NCBI RefSeq assembly: GCF_018364065.1
Contig: NZ_JAGZMO010000004.1
Span: 124,001 to 188,000 of the forward strand
DNA length: 64,000 nucleotides
Reading direction: 5' to 3'
DNA from: Veillonella sp.
Lineage (GTDB): Bacteria > Bacillota > Negativicutes > Veillonellales > Veillonellaceae
Shown in pieces: positions 50,903-60,431 of the stretch. The notes under the pieces were generated by a model. It ran no database searches and had not been told where the DNA came from. It saw nothing but the letters and a program-made list of their open reading frames with translations. Both the position numbers and the translations under genes were made by a program. Each line of letters opens with the position of its first letter. Within the stretch, counting starts at the first letter, position 1.

Positions 50903-52342
50903 ATGAATCAAGAAATTCCTTTGCTAAAACGAAACTGTACATACTTACTGCCTTTATGTTTGTTAATAATTGATTACTTTATGGTGGTTTTAGGGCTAAA
51001 TAGCGCTTTACATCTTCGTAAGATATGGATGTTTCCACCTGTAAGTGAATCATTTTATATACGCAGTATTTATATTTACTTGATAGCACCGGCATTGTTT
51101 CTATTCATGCAATTTCTTACCAATTGTTATGAGATTGCATTGCCTTACTGGGACCGTGTTCGAAATATATTTAAAGGCGTTTCCTATAGTGTTTTGCTCA
51201 CTGTATTTTTAATGTATGCAGCTAATGTGGCCGGAGATGTGTCACGTCTATTTATATTATTTTCCTGGATACTTACCTTCATATGGGTGTTGGTAGGGCG
51301 CTATACGTTAGAGCGCATATTAATTTATAAAGGTATCCTTAAAATTCCTGTAATCATTATTGGAGCAGGAAAAACGGCAGAATTACTACTAAAATCTTTT
51401 GAACGACATCCGATCATGCGTTATGAAATCGTAGGGTTTATTGATGATAATCCAGTTTGCAAGACTCTAGTAAGAAAATATCCTTTACTCGGTGGATTTT
51501 ATGATATTGAAAATATAGTGCGCAACAGCAAGATTGAACATGTTATTGTGTGTGCGCCGGGATTACCGCCGGAGCAATTAATTACACTCATAAATCGTTT
51601 GGAGATATTAGTTAAAAATGTATCCTTTGTACCAGAATTAATCGGCATGCCGGCAGCGAATGTGTCCGTTCAAGGTTTAATGGAAGAGAATATGCTGTTG
51701 GTTAGCGTAAAAAACAACTTGGCAAGGCCTTATTATCGATTTGTAAAACGACTCTTTGATATATGCCTGATTATCCTTTCAAGTTGGTTCATTATACCGC
51801 TCATGATTTCTATTGCAGCTTTGATTTATATGTCGGATCCTGGCCCTATAGTTTTTCCACATAAGCGAGTAGGACAACACGGAAAGGAGTTTTACTGTTA
51901 TAAATTTCGATCTATGGTCATCAATGCAGAACAGGCTTTGAGTGAATATTTAAAAGATAATCCTGAAGCGAGAAAAGAATGGTATCGTGATTTTAAGTTA
52001 AAGGATGATCCGCGAATTACTAAAATTGGACAATTTTTACGAAAGACAAGTCTTGATGAATTACCACAGTTGTTAAATGTTTTAAAAGGAGAAATGAGCT
52101 TGGTTGGACCACGACCTATTGTTTCTGAAGAAGTTGAACGATATGGAGAGTATATTCAAGACTTTTACCTCGTGCCGCCTGGAATTACCGGTGTATGGCA
52201 GGTGAGTGGCCGTAGTGACACGACCTATGATGAACGCGTTCGTATGGACTCCTGGTATGTGCATAATTGGTCAGTTTGGGTTGATATTGTATATTTGGTT
52301 AAAACAATTTCGGTAGTAATTAAACGTAAAGGGGCATATTGA
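50903..52342 (+). CDS. WbaP-type undecaprenyl-phosphate sugar phosphotransferase
   Basis: A 479-residue polyprenyl-phosphate hexose-1-phosphate transferase that starts glycan assembly. It has four to five N-terminal helices (about 10-150), a Rossmann-like domain (VIIIGAGKTAELLLKSF and VGFIDDNP, about 155-270), and a C-terminal sugar transferase domain with KRLFDICLIILSSWF, FYCYKFRSMVINAE, KTSLDELPQLLNVLKGEMSL and VGPRPI. WbaP enzymes transfer galactose or glucose 1-phosphate to undecaprenyl phosphate. ATG 50867 is an alternative; AAGGAAAGGG favours 50903. It is the likely first committed step for the O-antigen-like polymer. Confidence 0.9.
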   Translation: MNQEIPLLKRNCTYLLPLCLLIIDYFMVVLGLNSALHLRKIWMFPPVSESFYIRSIYIYLIAPALFLFMQFLTNCYEIALPYWDRVRNIFKGVSYSVLLTVFLMYAANVAGDVSRLFILFSWILTFIWVLVGRYTLERILIYKGILKIPVIIIGAGKTAELLLKSFERHPIMRYEIVGFIDDNPVCKTLVRKYPLLGGFYDIENIVRNSKIEHVIVCAPGLPPEQLITLINRLEILVKNVSFVPELIGMPAANVSVQGLMEENMLLVSVKNNLARPYYRFVKRLFDICLIILSSWFIIPLMISIAALIYMSDPGPIVFPHKRVGQHGKEFYCYKFRSMVINAEQALSEYLKDNPEARKEWYRDFKLKDDPRITKIGQFLRKTSLDELPQLLNVLKGEMSLVGPRPIVSEEVERYGEYIQDFYLVPPGITGVWQVSGRSDTTYDERVRMDSWYVHNWSVWVDIVYLVKTISVVIKRKGAY

Positions 52343-52390
52343 TTGTGATAAAATTAGCACTTTTAAATAATTTATGTTGGAGGCTCAGAG

Positions 52391-53491
52391 ATGAATATAT
52401 ATGATTATTTAATTGTTGGTGCAGGGCCATTCGGCTCTGTGTTCGCTCATGAAGCATATAAACGTGGTAAAAAAGTGTTAGTTATAGATCGTCGAAATCA
52501 TATTGGTGGCAATATGTATTGCGAAAATAAAGATGGCATCAATATTCACGTATATGGAGCTCATATTTTCCATACCTCTATGAAATATGTATGGGATTAT
52601 GTAAATCAATTCGCAACTTTTAATAACTATGTGAATTCTCCAGTAGCTAATTATAAGGGCGAAATATATAACTTGCCGTTTAATATGAACACATTCAGTA
52701 AAATGTGGGGCATTTCAACTCCGGATGAAGCAAAAGCTATTATTGAGAAGCAACGTTCAGTGATTACTGATATTCCTAAAAACCTGGAAGAACAGGCTAT
52801 TAGTTTAGTAGGTACCGATATTTACGAAAAGCTCATTAAAGGCTATACAGAAAAACAATGGGGACGTCCTTGCACGGAAATTCCTTCCTTTATTATCAAA
52901 CGCTTACCGGTTCGTTATACCTATGATAACAACTATTTTAATGATCGTTACCAGGGAATTCCCGAAGGTGGTTATACTAAACTCATTGAAAATATCTTAG
53001 AAGGTATTGAAGTTCGTTTAGGCGTAGATTTTATTAAAGAACGGGAAGAATTATCTAAGATAGCGGATAAAATTGTATATACAGGTCCAATTGATGAGTA
53101 CTATAATTATGAATTCGGTCAATTGGAGTATCGTGGTTTGCGTTTTGAAACTGAATGTTTAGAAACAGAAAATTATCAAGGCGTAGCCGTAGTGAATTAT
53201 ACAGATGATGATGTACCTTATACTCGAATTATTGAACATAAACATTTTGAATTTGGTAAACAACCGGTTTCGTATGTGACGAAAGAATATCCGGCAGATT
53301 GGAAAGTAGGCGATGAAGCATATTATCCTGTAAATAATCAGAAAAACCAGGACTTATACACTAAATATGCGTTAAAAGCCAAGGAAGAAAATAATGTAAT
53401 CTTTGGTGGGCGTTTAGCCGAGTATGTGTATTATGATATGGATAAAGTAATTGCAAGTGCATTACGCTTAGTGGAAAAGGAATTAAATTAA
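52391..53491 (+). CDS. glf: UDP-galactopyranose mutase
   Basis: A 366-residue flavoenzyme converting UDP-galactopyranose to UDP-galactofuranose. The FAD motif is DYLIVGAGPFGSVFAHEA, followed by VIDRRNHIGGNMYCENKDGI, YGAHIFHTSMKYVWDYVNQF and EYYNYEFGQLEYRGLRFE. Galactofuranose is thus expected in the polysaccharide; a UDP-galactose source (GalE) is not in the window. TTGGAGG precedes the ATG. The next gene starts directly at the stop codon. Confidence 0.96.
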   Translation: MNIYDYLIVGAGPFGSVFAHEAYKRGKKVLVIDRRNHIGGNMYCENKDGINIHVYGAHIFHTSMKYVWDYVNQFATFNNYVNSPVANYKGEIYNLPFNMNTFSKMWGISTPDEAKAIIEKQRSVITDIPKNLEEQAISLVGTDIYEKLIKGYTEKQWGRPCTEIPSFIIKRLPVRYTYDNNYFNDRYQGIPEGGYTKLIENILEGIEVRLGVDFIKEREELSKIADKIVYTGPIDEYYNYEFGQLEYRGLRFETECLETENYQGVAVVNYTDDDVPYTRIIEHKHFEFGKQPVSYVTKEYPADWKVGDEAYYPVNNQKNQDLYTKYALKAKEENNVIFGGRLAEYVYYDMDKVIASALRLVEKELN

Positions 53492-54259
53492 GTGGTTAAT
53501 ATTAAGATTCTTGTAGCGACTCATAAACAATATTGGATGCCTTCCGATAATGTGTATATGCCAATTCATGTAGGTAAAGAAGGAATGCAGGATTTAGGTT
53601 ATATAGGCGATAATACAGGGGACAATATTTCGCTTAAAAATCCTAATTATTGTGAATTAACTGCTTTATATTGGGCCTGGAAAAACTTAGAGGCCGATTA
53701 TATAGGGCTTGTTCATTATAGACGGTATTTTACAAATAAAGAGGTTCGTAATTTAGATAAGAAGAAGCATCAAATTCTTACTGGTGAAAAATGGCAAGAA
53801 TTGCTATCCAATTATCCGGCAGTAGTAGCTGATAAGCGTAAATATTATATTGAAAGTAATCGCTCTCATTATAATCATGCGCACTATAGTACAGGGCTGG
53901 ATGTAACAGAGCAAATTATAAGAGAAGTTTGTCCTGATTATAGTTATGCATTTGATCTGGTGTGCAATCGTACATGGGCACACATGTTTAATATGTTTGT
54001 AATGAGAAGAGATTTATATAATCGGTATTGCGAATGGCTATTTACTATTTTATTCGAATTAGAGAAGCGAATAGATATTTCAGAATATGATACATATGAA
54101 GCTCGGGTATTCGGTTTTGTCAGTGAAATACTGCTAGACGTTTGGCTTGAAAAAAATAACATTCTCTATAAAGAACAAAATGTTTCATTTATGGAGAAAC
54201 AGAATTGGTTAAAAAAAGGAGGGCGTTTTGTTTTTAGAAAAATACGGAGTTTTATTTAG
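53492..54259 (+). CDS. DUF4422 family glycosyltransferase
   Basis: A 255-residue protein of the DUF4422 family, common in capsule and O-antigen clusters and usually classed as a glycosyltransferase of unknown donor. Visible features are ILVATHKQYWMPSDNVYMPI, GYIGDNTGDNISLKNPNYCE, the ALYWAWKNLEADYIGLVHYR segment, and HMFNMFVMRRDLYNRYCEWL. The start is GTG right after the glf stop; the upstream AAAAGGA lies inside glf. Often found next to glf, so galactofuranosyl transfer is a possibility only. Confidence 0.8.
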   Translation: MVNIKILVATHKQYWMPSDNVYMPIHVGKEGMQDLGYIGDNTGDNISLKNPNYCELTALYWAWKNLEADYIGLVHYRRYFTNKEVRNLDKKKHQILTGEKWQELLSNYPAVVADKRKYYIESNRSHYNHAHYSTGLDVTEQIIREVCPDYSYAFDLVCNRTWAHMFNMFVMRRDLYNRYCEWLFTILFELEKRIDISEYDTYEARVFGFVSEILLDVWLEKNNILYKEQNVSFMEKQNWLKKGGRFVFRKIRSFI

Positions 54260-54288
54260 TAAAATGTTAGTTTATTAAAGAGGTCGCA

Positions 54289-55068
54289 ATGGTAAATAGC
54301 AAAATTGATATATTATATAATTATATGCCTTTATTAAAGGAATTAGTTTTAAGAGATTTACGGATTAAATATCGAAAATCTTTTTTTGGATATTTATGGA
54401 GTTTAATGAACCCTTTAATGATGATGTGTATCCTGACAATAGTTTTTTCGCATGTCTTCAGATTTGATTTACCTAATTATTCTTTGTATTTAATTATAGG
54501 GCAAGTTGTATTTAATTTTGTTTCAGAATCTACTACTTCAGCTATGTACGGAATAGTTGGTAATGCAGCATTACTTAAAAAAGTATATGTACCAAAGATA
54601 ATATTCCCATTATCAAGAGTACTATCTAGTTTTGTAACAATGTTATTTAGTATGGTTGCAATTTTTATTGTTATGATTGTTACAAATGTACATATTACAA
54701 AAAAATTGATACTATTGCCAATACCATTATTACTCCTTTTGGTTTTTTCGTTAGGTGTTAGCTTGATAGTATCTTCTGTTGCAGTTTATTTTCGAGATAT
54801 GTTTCATCTTTATGGTGTTTTTACAACTGCATGGTCTTTTTTAACACCTATTTTTTATCCATTTACTATTGTCCCAGAAGAGTTTAAACAAATTTTATTA
54901 TTAAATCCACTTTATTATATTTTATTGTATTTTAGAGAAATTATTTTAAATAATACAATACCATCAATTGAATTAACGGTGTTATGTTTTCTTGTAAGTT
55001 TTTTTACTTTAATTGTGGGAACGCTTATCTTCCGAAAACTACAAAATAACTTCTTAATGTATATATAA
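54289..55068 (+). CDS. wzm: ABC-2 polysaccharide exporter permease (Wzm)
   Basis: A 259-residue inner-membrane protein with six helices. An N-terminal amphipathic LVLRDLRIKYRKSFFGYLWS leads into the first helix, and TPIFYPFTIVPEEFKQILLL is typical of Wzm/TagG. It moves the lipid-linked polymer to the periplasmic face. Strongly AT-rich, as are its neighbours. It precedes its ATPase by 29 bases. The exporter type means the chain is completed in the cytoplasm and does not need Wzy. Confidence 0.9.
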   Translation: MVNSKIDILYNYMPLLKELVLRDLRIKYRKSFFGYLWSLMNPLMMMCILTIVFSHVFRFDLPNYSLYLIIGQVVFNFVSESTTSAMYGIVGNAALLKKVYVPKIIFPLSRVLSSFVTMLFSMVAIFIVMIVTNVHITKKLILLPIPLLLLLVFSLGVSLIVSSVAVYFRDMFHLYGVFTTAWSFLTPIFYPFTIVPEEFKQILLLNPLYYILLYFREIILNNTIPSIELTVLCFLVSFFTLIVGTLIFRKLQNNFLMYI

Positions 55069-55097
55069 TATAAACTTTATTATTGCTGGAGAAAATT

Positions 55098-55835
55098 ATG
55101 GATTGTATTTCGATTAAAAATGTGAGTATGGAATTTTATTTAGCTGAAGAGCAATTTTCAGGCTTAAAAGATTTTGTCATTATGGCAACAAAGCGCCGGC
55201 TAAAATTCAAGAAATTTTGTGCTTTAAAAAATATTAATTTAGAGATAAAAAAAGGAGAATCATGGGCACTAATAGGTGAAAATGGATGTGGAAAAAGTAC
55301 TTTATTAAAGGTCATTTCAGGCATATATAAACCAACAAAAGGAGTAGTACGAGTTAACGGATCTATTGCTCCATTAATTGAATTGGGCGCCGGATTTGAC
55401 TCTGAACTTACAGCACGTGAAAATATATACTTAAATGGAGCTGTATTGGGGCATAGTAAGAAAGTAATGAACCAATATTTTGATGAGATTATAGAATTTT
55501 CGGAATTAAAAGATTTTTTAGATGTTCCTATTAAAAATTTCTCATCAGGGATGGTGGCTCGTTTAGGTTTTGCAATTGCAACAGCAATCAAAGCAGACAT
55601 AATAATCATTGATGAAATACTAGCAGTAGGTGATTATGCATTTCAACAGAAATGTTATAAACGAATGGAAGAAATGAAAAAAAATGGGACCACAATTATT
55701 TTTGTTTCTCATGATGAAGATCAAGTAAGAAGTATGTGTAAGAATGCAGTTTGGATTTCGCATGGTGAAATCCAAGCTATTGGTGAAACTAAAGACGTAT
55801 GTGATTTATATAAAGAATATATAACGAATAAATAG
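55098..55835 (+). CDS. wzt: Polysaccharide exporter ATPase (Wzt, short form)
   Basis: A 245-residue ABC ATPase of the KpsT/Wzt/TagH group. Walker A is IGENGCGKSTLLKVIS, the signature motif is KNFSSGMVARLGFAIA, and Walker B is IIIIDEILAVGDY. It ends soon after the ATPase fold and lacks the C-terminal carbohydrate-binding domain found in Wzt proteins that recognise a modified chain end. TTG 55083 is in frame, but GGAG (55088-55091) fits ATG 55098. It works with the preceding permease. Confidence 0.92.
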   Translation: MDCISIKNVSMEFYLAEEQFSGLKDFVIMATKRRLKFKKFCALKNINLEIKKGESWALIGENGCGKSTLLKVISGIYKPTKGVVRVNGSIAPLIELGAGFDSELTARENIYLNGAVLGHSKKVMNQYFDEIIEFSELKDFLDVPIKNFSSGMVARLGFAIATAIKADIIIIDEILAVGDYAFQQKCYKRMEEMKKNGTTIIFVSHDEDQVRSMCKNAVWISHGEIQAIGETKDVCDLYKEYITNK

Positions 55836-55845
55836 AGGTGATTAA

Positions 55846-56733
55846 ATGAATGATATTGTTGCTATTGTAGTGACATATAATAGACTTGAGCTATTAAAAG
55901 AATGCATTCAGAGTTTGCAAAGTCAGAGTATACCTTTAGATATTTTAGTAGTTGATAATAATTCAAATGATGGGACTAGAGATTACGTTGAAAGTCTTGT
56001 TTTAGATCAAGAAAATATTATTTATAGAAACACAGGTAAAAATCTAGGAGGAGCAGGTGGTTTTAATTTTGGAGTGAAACAAGCTGCTAATTTAAACTAT
56101 AAATACGTATGGATAATGGATGATGATTGTATTGTTCAGCAAAATACATTAACTGAATTTTTAAACTTTACAGGAAAAAATAAAGAAACATATGGTTTTT
56201 TAGCAAGTAAAGTGTTATGGAGAGACAGTTCTTTATGTACTATGAATATACAACGAAAGAGTGTTTATAGAAATGTTACTGTGAAGGAATTTAATGAACC
56301 TATAATAAAAGTAAAAATGTCATCATTTGTTTCTTTGTTTATTCCGATGTGTGTAGTGAAAGAGGTTGGATTTCCAATAAAAGATTTTTTTATATGGTCA
56401 GATGATTGGGAGTATACGCGAAGAATATCTAGAAAATATACTTGTTATTTATTAAATAATTCAACTGTAGTTCATAAGAGTAAATCAAATAAGGGCGCAG
56501 ATATTTCGACTGCTGATTGGAGAAATATTGATCGGTTTAATTACTTATATAGAAATGATGTTTATTTGTATAGACGTGAGGGAGTTTTAGGATGGACATA
56601 TCAGGCGTTTAGATTGCCATATCATATCTTAAAAGTTTTGTTAAAAGCACCAAATAATAAAATAAAACGTATAGGTATTATTGTCCGAGCAACACTAAAA
56701 GGATTAACCTTTTATCCTAATATAGAGTTTTAA
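55846..56733 (+). CDS. GlfT2-like family 2 glycosyltransferase
   Basis: A 295-residue GT2 enzyme. Start VAIVVTYNRLELLKECIQSL; ILVVDNNSNDGTRDYV; the NLGGAGGFNFGVKQA block and WIMDDDCIV (DDD metal site) are characteristic of galactofuranosyltransferases and related rhamnosyltransferases. WSDDWEYTRRISRKY supplies the acidic catalytic region. With glf in the same cluster, galactofuranose transfer is the best guess. AGAGGTG precedes the ATG. AT-rich. Confidence 0.85.
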   Translation: MNDIVAIVVTYNRLELLKECIQSLQSQSIPLDILVVDNNSNDGTRDYVESLVLDQENIIYRNTGKNLGGAGGFNFGVKQAANLNYKYVWIMDDDCIVQQNTLTEFLNFTGKNKETYGFLASKVLWRDSSLCTMNIQRKSVYRNVTVKEFNEPIIKVKMSSFVSLFIPMCVVKEVGFPIKDFFIWSDDWEYTRRISRKYTCYLLNNSTVVHKSKSNKGADISTADWRNIDRFNYLYRNDVYLYRREGVLGWTYQAFRLPYHILKVLLKAPNNKIKRIGIIVRATLKGLTFYPNIEF

Positions 56734-56747
56734 AATTGGTAAAATTT

Positions 56748-57764
56748 ATGGAAAAGATAAGCGTAGTAATACCAACGAATAGGGGCTCATGTATTGAGAA
56801 AATAATAAGTGATTGCATTATTCCTTATAAAGGTAAACTTTTTGTTTTCGAAATCCATGATAGTAGTAAAGATAATCAAATAGAGAATTTAATAAAAGAA
56901 GTGACTCAATCTTGTGAAATAAATCTGCTATATAAATCTTATCAAACAGATATTAGTGCTGATAATAAGGCAATTAAAGCTATTGAGTCTGTTTCAACGG
57001 CTTATTTTTGGTTAATGGGAGATGGAAACTTAGTTGATTTCAATCAAATTGAATCAATCTTATTAAAAGAAAAATATTATTTATATAAGGTAATTAATGT
57101 TGATATTGCTAGTAGAAGGGGGCATCTAAATCAAGACTCTGATAAGAAAATAAATTGTATATATGAGGAAGAGGAGTGGTTAGTATATTGCCGTAAGTAT
57201 TTTTCAAGATTGACGTATTGGGGAGCTCAAATAATACAAACAAGTTTTTATCATCAAGTTTTTTCGCTCAATATTATAGATAAATATATTGAAAGGGAAA
57301 TTCCTTGGTGGATTGCGTTTAGTTTATTAGAATTAATAGAGCGTGAATGTAAAAAGAAGAATAAATTGGGTTATATTTATACTAATTTTATATCTTACAA
57401 TCCTAATAAAAAAGATCATTGGTGGACACATGATGAAAGATATTATGTATATGTGTTCAATAAGATTAATGAGGGCTTTTCGATTTTACCTGCAATTTTT
57501 AAAAGTATAGAATATCAAGCTATTGATTTTTTTAGAAAAGATGCACTTATGTCTAATAGTTATTTAATATTTTTAAGGAGTATTGGGGTAATAAATCTAG
57601 TGTGGGTTAAAAAGTACAGAAACTCAATAAATGTCATCAAGGGAGATTATTTGAAATTGCGTATTATATCTTTAATACCAATTTGGGTCGCAAAAGTATT
57701 AATGTACTTTAAGCAATATATTAAGTTATTAAGAAATGTTTTTTGTTTTAGGAGGAGACAATGA
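56748..57764 (+). CDS. Putative glycosyltransferase, divergent GT-A type
   Basis: A 338-residue protein. ISVVIPTNRGSCIEKIISDC near the start and the later AYFWLMGDGNLVDF (DGN instead of DxD) suggest a diverged GT-A/GT2 fold. The remainder, with several aromatic-rich stretches (WWIAFSLLELIERECKKK), has no pattern I recognise. Frame opens at TTG 56736; I take ATG 56748, although its Shine-Dalgarno is poor. It shares the ATGA with rfbF. Very AT-rich. Probably adds one of the sugars unique to this strain's polymer. Confidence 0.6.
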   Translation: MEKISVVIPTNRGSCIEKIISDCIIPYKGKLFVFEIHDSSKDNQIENLIKEVTQSCEINLLYKSYQTDISADNKAIKAIESVSTAYFWLMGDGNLVDFNQIESILLKEKYYLYKVINVDIASRRGHLNQDSDKKINCIYEEEEWLVYCRKYFSRLTYWGAQIIQTSFYHQVFSLNIIDKYIEREIPWWIAFSLLELIERECKKKNKLGYIYTNFISYNPNKKDHWWTHDERYYVYVFNKINEGFSILPAIFKSIEYQAIDFFRKDALMSNSYLIFLRSIGVINLVWVKKYRNSINVIKGDYLKLRIISLIPIWVAKVLMYFKQYIKLLRNVFCFRRRQ

Positions 57765-58540
57765 AAGTTGTATTGTTAGCAGGTGGCTTTGGAACTAGGA
57801 TTTCTGAAGAAAGTCAATATAAACCTAAGCCTATGTTAGAGATTGGTGAAATGCCAATTTTGTGGCATATAATGAAGTCATATAATTATTATGGATTTAA
57901 TGAATTTATTATTTGCGCGGGATATAAACAACATTATATTAAAGAATGGTTTGCAGATTATTTTCTGCATACATCAGATATTACATTCGATTTTACTCAA
58001 GGAAATAAAATGATTGTTCATAATAGAACTTGTGAACCATGGAAAGTAACTGTTGTTGATACCGGATTAAATACTATGACTGGTGGACGAATAAAACGAA
58101 TAGAAGAGTATGTTCAAGGTGAAACATTTATGATGACCTATGGTGATGGAGTATGTGATGTGAATATACTTGACTTATTAAATTTCCATAAAAAACATCA
58201 TAAGATTGCGACATTAACTGCAGTACAATTGGAACAATCAAAAGGGATATTGAATATAGGTTCTGACAATGCAGTTCAATCATTTAGAGAAAAATCAGCT
58301 AGAGATAGTGCACCGATAAATGCTGGCTTCATGGTCTTAGAACCTGAAATTTTTGAATATATTGATGGTGATGACTGTATTTTTGAAAGAAAACCATTAG
58401 AGGAGTTGGCAAAAGAAAAGCAATTGATGAGCTATATGCATAAGGGCTTTTGGCAATGTATGGATACTAAACGAGAAAAAGATGAATTAGAAAAATTGTG
58501 GAAATCGGGTGCTGCACCTTGGAAGGTATGGGAGGATTAA
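57761..58540 (+). CDS. rfbF: Glucose-1-phosphate cytidylyltransferase
   Basis: A 259-residue enzyme making CDP-glucose, the first step of CDP-deoxysugar pathways. VVLLAGGFGTRISEESQYKP, KPMLEIGEMPILWHIMKSY, FMMTYGDGVCDVN and the C-terminal GFWQCMDTKREKDELEKLW fit RfbF closely. GGAGGAG precedes the ATG. It overlaps the preceding gene by 4 bases and is followed after 2 bases by rfbG. Confidence 0.95.
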   Translation: MKVVLLAGGFGTRISEESQYKPKPMLEIGEMPILWHIMKSYNYYGFNEFIICAGYKQHYIKEWFADYFLHTSDITFDFTQGNKMIVHNRTCEPWKVTVVDTGLNTMTGGRIKRIEEYVQGETFMMTYGDGVCDVNILDLLNFHKKHHKIATLTAVQLEQSKGILNIGSDNAVQSFREKSARDSAPINAGFMVLEPEIFEYIDGDDCIFERKPLEELAKEKQLMSYMHKGFWQCMDTKREKDELEKLWKSGAAPWKVWED

Positions 58541-58542
58541 AT

Positions 58543-59595
58543 ATGTATTTTGATAAAGATTTTTATAAAAATAAAAGAGTATTGGTGACAGGTCATACTG
58601 GCTTTAAAGGATCTTGGCTTTGTAAAATTCTGGCTAACTTAGGCGCTGATGTCAGCGGATACTCCTTGAAACCACCTACAAATCCAGCTTTATTTACAAT
58701 TGCAGATATTGATAAAGATATTAAATCTTTTATTGGAGATATTAGAGATTTTTTTACTTTAAAAAAGGTTTTTGATGAGATAAAGCCTGAAATTGTTTTT
58801 CATCTTGCGGCACAACCAATAGTTCGAGATAGTTATCAGAATCCTGTATATACTTATGAGACAAACGTTATGGGAACTGTTAATGTTTTAGAATGTATTA
58901 GATTAAGCGACACAGTAGTATCTTTTTTAAATATTACTACTGACAAAGTATATAAAAACAATGAATGGGAATGGGGTTATAGAGAAAATGAACCCCTCGA
59001 CGGTTACGATCCATATTCAAACTCTAAATCCTGCAGTGAATTAGTCACTCATGCTTATCGTAATAGTTTTTTTGAGGAAAGAAATGTTAGTATATCTACA
59101 GCTCGAGCCGGTAATGTAATCGGTGGCGGTGATTTCGCTAATGATAGAATTATACCGGATTGTATAAGAGCTGTAGTAGAAAAAAAAGATATAGTAGTTC
59201 GCAATCCATTTTCAACAAGACCATATCAACATGTATTAGAACCACTTATGGCATATTTAATGATTGCATATAAACAATATAACAATAAGTCATTTGAAGG
59301 TTATTATAATGTTGGGCCTGATGATAGAGATTGTTTTGAAACGGGGCGCTTAGTTGATTTATTTGTTTCAAAATGGGGAGAAGGTATTAAATGGATAAAT
59401 CAATATGATGGAGGACCTCATGAAGCTAATTTCTTAAAATTGGACTGTTCTAAATTAAAGAAAGTATTTGGTTGGGAGCCTAAATGGGATTTGGAATTAG
59501 CTATTGAGAAGGTTGTTGAATGGAACAAATGTTGGCTTTTAGATGGTGATATTAGAGAATGTATGGATAAACAAATATCCGAGTTCTTAAAATAA
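58543..59595 (+). CDS. rfbG: CDP-glucose 4,6-dehydratase
   Basis: A 350-residue short-chain dehydrogenase converting CDP-glucose to CDP-4-keto-6-deoxyglucose. VLVTGHTGFKGSWLCKILAN (NAD), FHLAAQPIVRDSYQNPVYTY, NITTDKVYKNNEWEWGYREN and DPYSNSKSCSELVTHAYR (YxxxK) are all characteristic. The frame is open from 58498 inside rfbF; GGAGG (58531-58535) fits ATG 58543. The usual next enzyme (RfbH, for dideoxysugars) is absent; a transketolase pair follows instead. Confidence 0.95.
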   Translation: MYFDKDFYKNKRVLVTGHTGFKGSWLCKILANLGADVSGYSLKPPTNPALFTIADIDKDIKSFIGDIRDFFTLKKVFDEIKPEIVFHLAAQPIVRDSYQNPVYTYETNVMGTVNVLECIRLSDTVVSFLNITTDKVYKNNEWEWGYRENEPLDGYDPYSNSKSCSELVTHAYRNSFFEERNVSISTARAGNVIGGGDFANDRIIPDCIRAVVEKKDIVVRNPFSTRPYQHVLEPLMAYLMIAYKQYNNKSFEGYYNVGPDDRDCFETGRLVDLFVSKWGEGIKWINQYDGGPHEANFLKLDCSKLKKVFGWEPKWDLELAIEKVVEWNKCWLLDGDIRECMDKQISEFLK

Positions 59596-59621
59596 CTTAG
59601 TAAATGGAAATGGAGATTGGA

Positions 59622-60431
59622 ATGAAGAGCGAAGAATTAGCAAAGAAAATAAGAATTCATGCTATCAAAATGGTTAGTCATGCTCATGCTTCTCATATTG
59701 GTGGGATATTATCTTGTGCAGATGTTATTGCAGTTCTATATAATGATATTGCTAGAATATATCCTAATGATCCTCAAAACGAAAAACGTGATAGGATTAT
59801 ATTGAGTAAAGGGCATAATGGGGTTGCAATATATGCAGCTTTAGCAGAAAAGGGTTTTTATGATATTGAAAAACTGAATACATATGGTGATAATGGTGGA
59901 TGGTTCTCATCGCATATTTCTCATAAGCTAGTTCCAGGAGTAGAGATTTCAACAGGTAGCTTAGGGCAAGGCGTTTGTGCTGCTTGTGGTATGGCGTTAA
60001 GTGGTAAATTACGCAGTAAAGATTATCATGTTTATGCAATTGTTGGCGATGGTGAATGTAATGAAGGCGCCATATGGGAAATGGCATTGTTTGCAGCTCA
60101 ATATAAATTAGATAATTTTACCGTTGTTGTCGATAGAAATCGCATGCAGGCAATGGGAGATTGTGCAGATGTATTAAATATGGATCCATTAGATGAAAAG
60201 TGGAAAGCTTTTGGGTGGAGCGTAATTGATGTAAAAGATGGTAATGATCATAATTCATTGAAAGAAGCCTTTCAATATAAGGGGAATAAAAATAAACCTA
60301 CAGTGATTATTGCTAATACAATTAAGGGAAAAGGCGTATCATTTATGGAAAATTCGTTATTATGGCACTATAGAGATCCACAAGGTGAGTATTTAGAATC
60401 AGCTCTAAAAGAGTTAGGGGGGGAAATATGA
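59622..60431 (+). CDS. Transketolase-like N-terminal (TPP-binding) subunit
   Basis: A 269-residue subunit equal to the first third of transketolase. HASHIGGILSCADVIAVLY replaces the usual GHPGG region, ILSKGHNGVAIYAALAEKG follows, and the TPP motif runs from GDGECNEGAIWEMALFAA to the NRMQ stretch. Such split transketolases occur in antibiotic and O-antigen clusters, where they transfer a two-carbon ketol to a keto sugar. ATG 59604 is in frame; GGAG fits 59622. It overlaps its partner by 4 bases (ATGA). Confidence 0.9.
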   Translation: MKSEELAKKIRIHAIKMVSHAHASHIGGILSCADVIAVLYNDIARIYPNDPQNEKRDRIILSKGHNGVAIYAALAEKGFYDIEKLNTYGDNGGWFSSHISHKLVPGVEISTGSLGQGVCAACGMALSGKLRSKDYHVYAIVGDGECNEGAIWEMALFAAQYKLDNFTVVVDRNRMQAMGDCADVLNMDPLDEKWKAFGWSVIDVKDGNDHNSLKEAFQYKGNKNKPTVIIANTIKGKGVSFMENSLLWHYRDPQGEYLESALKELGGEI

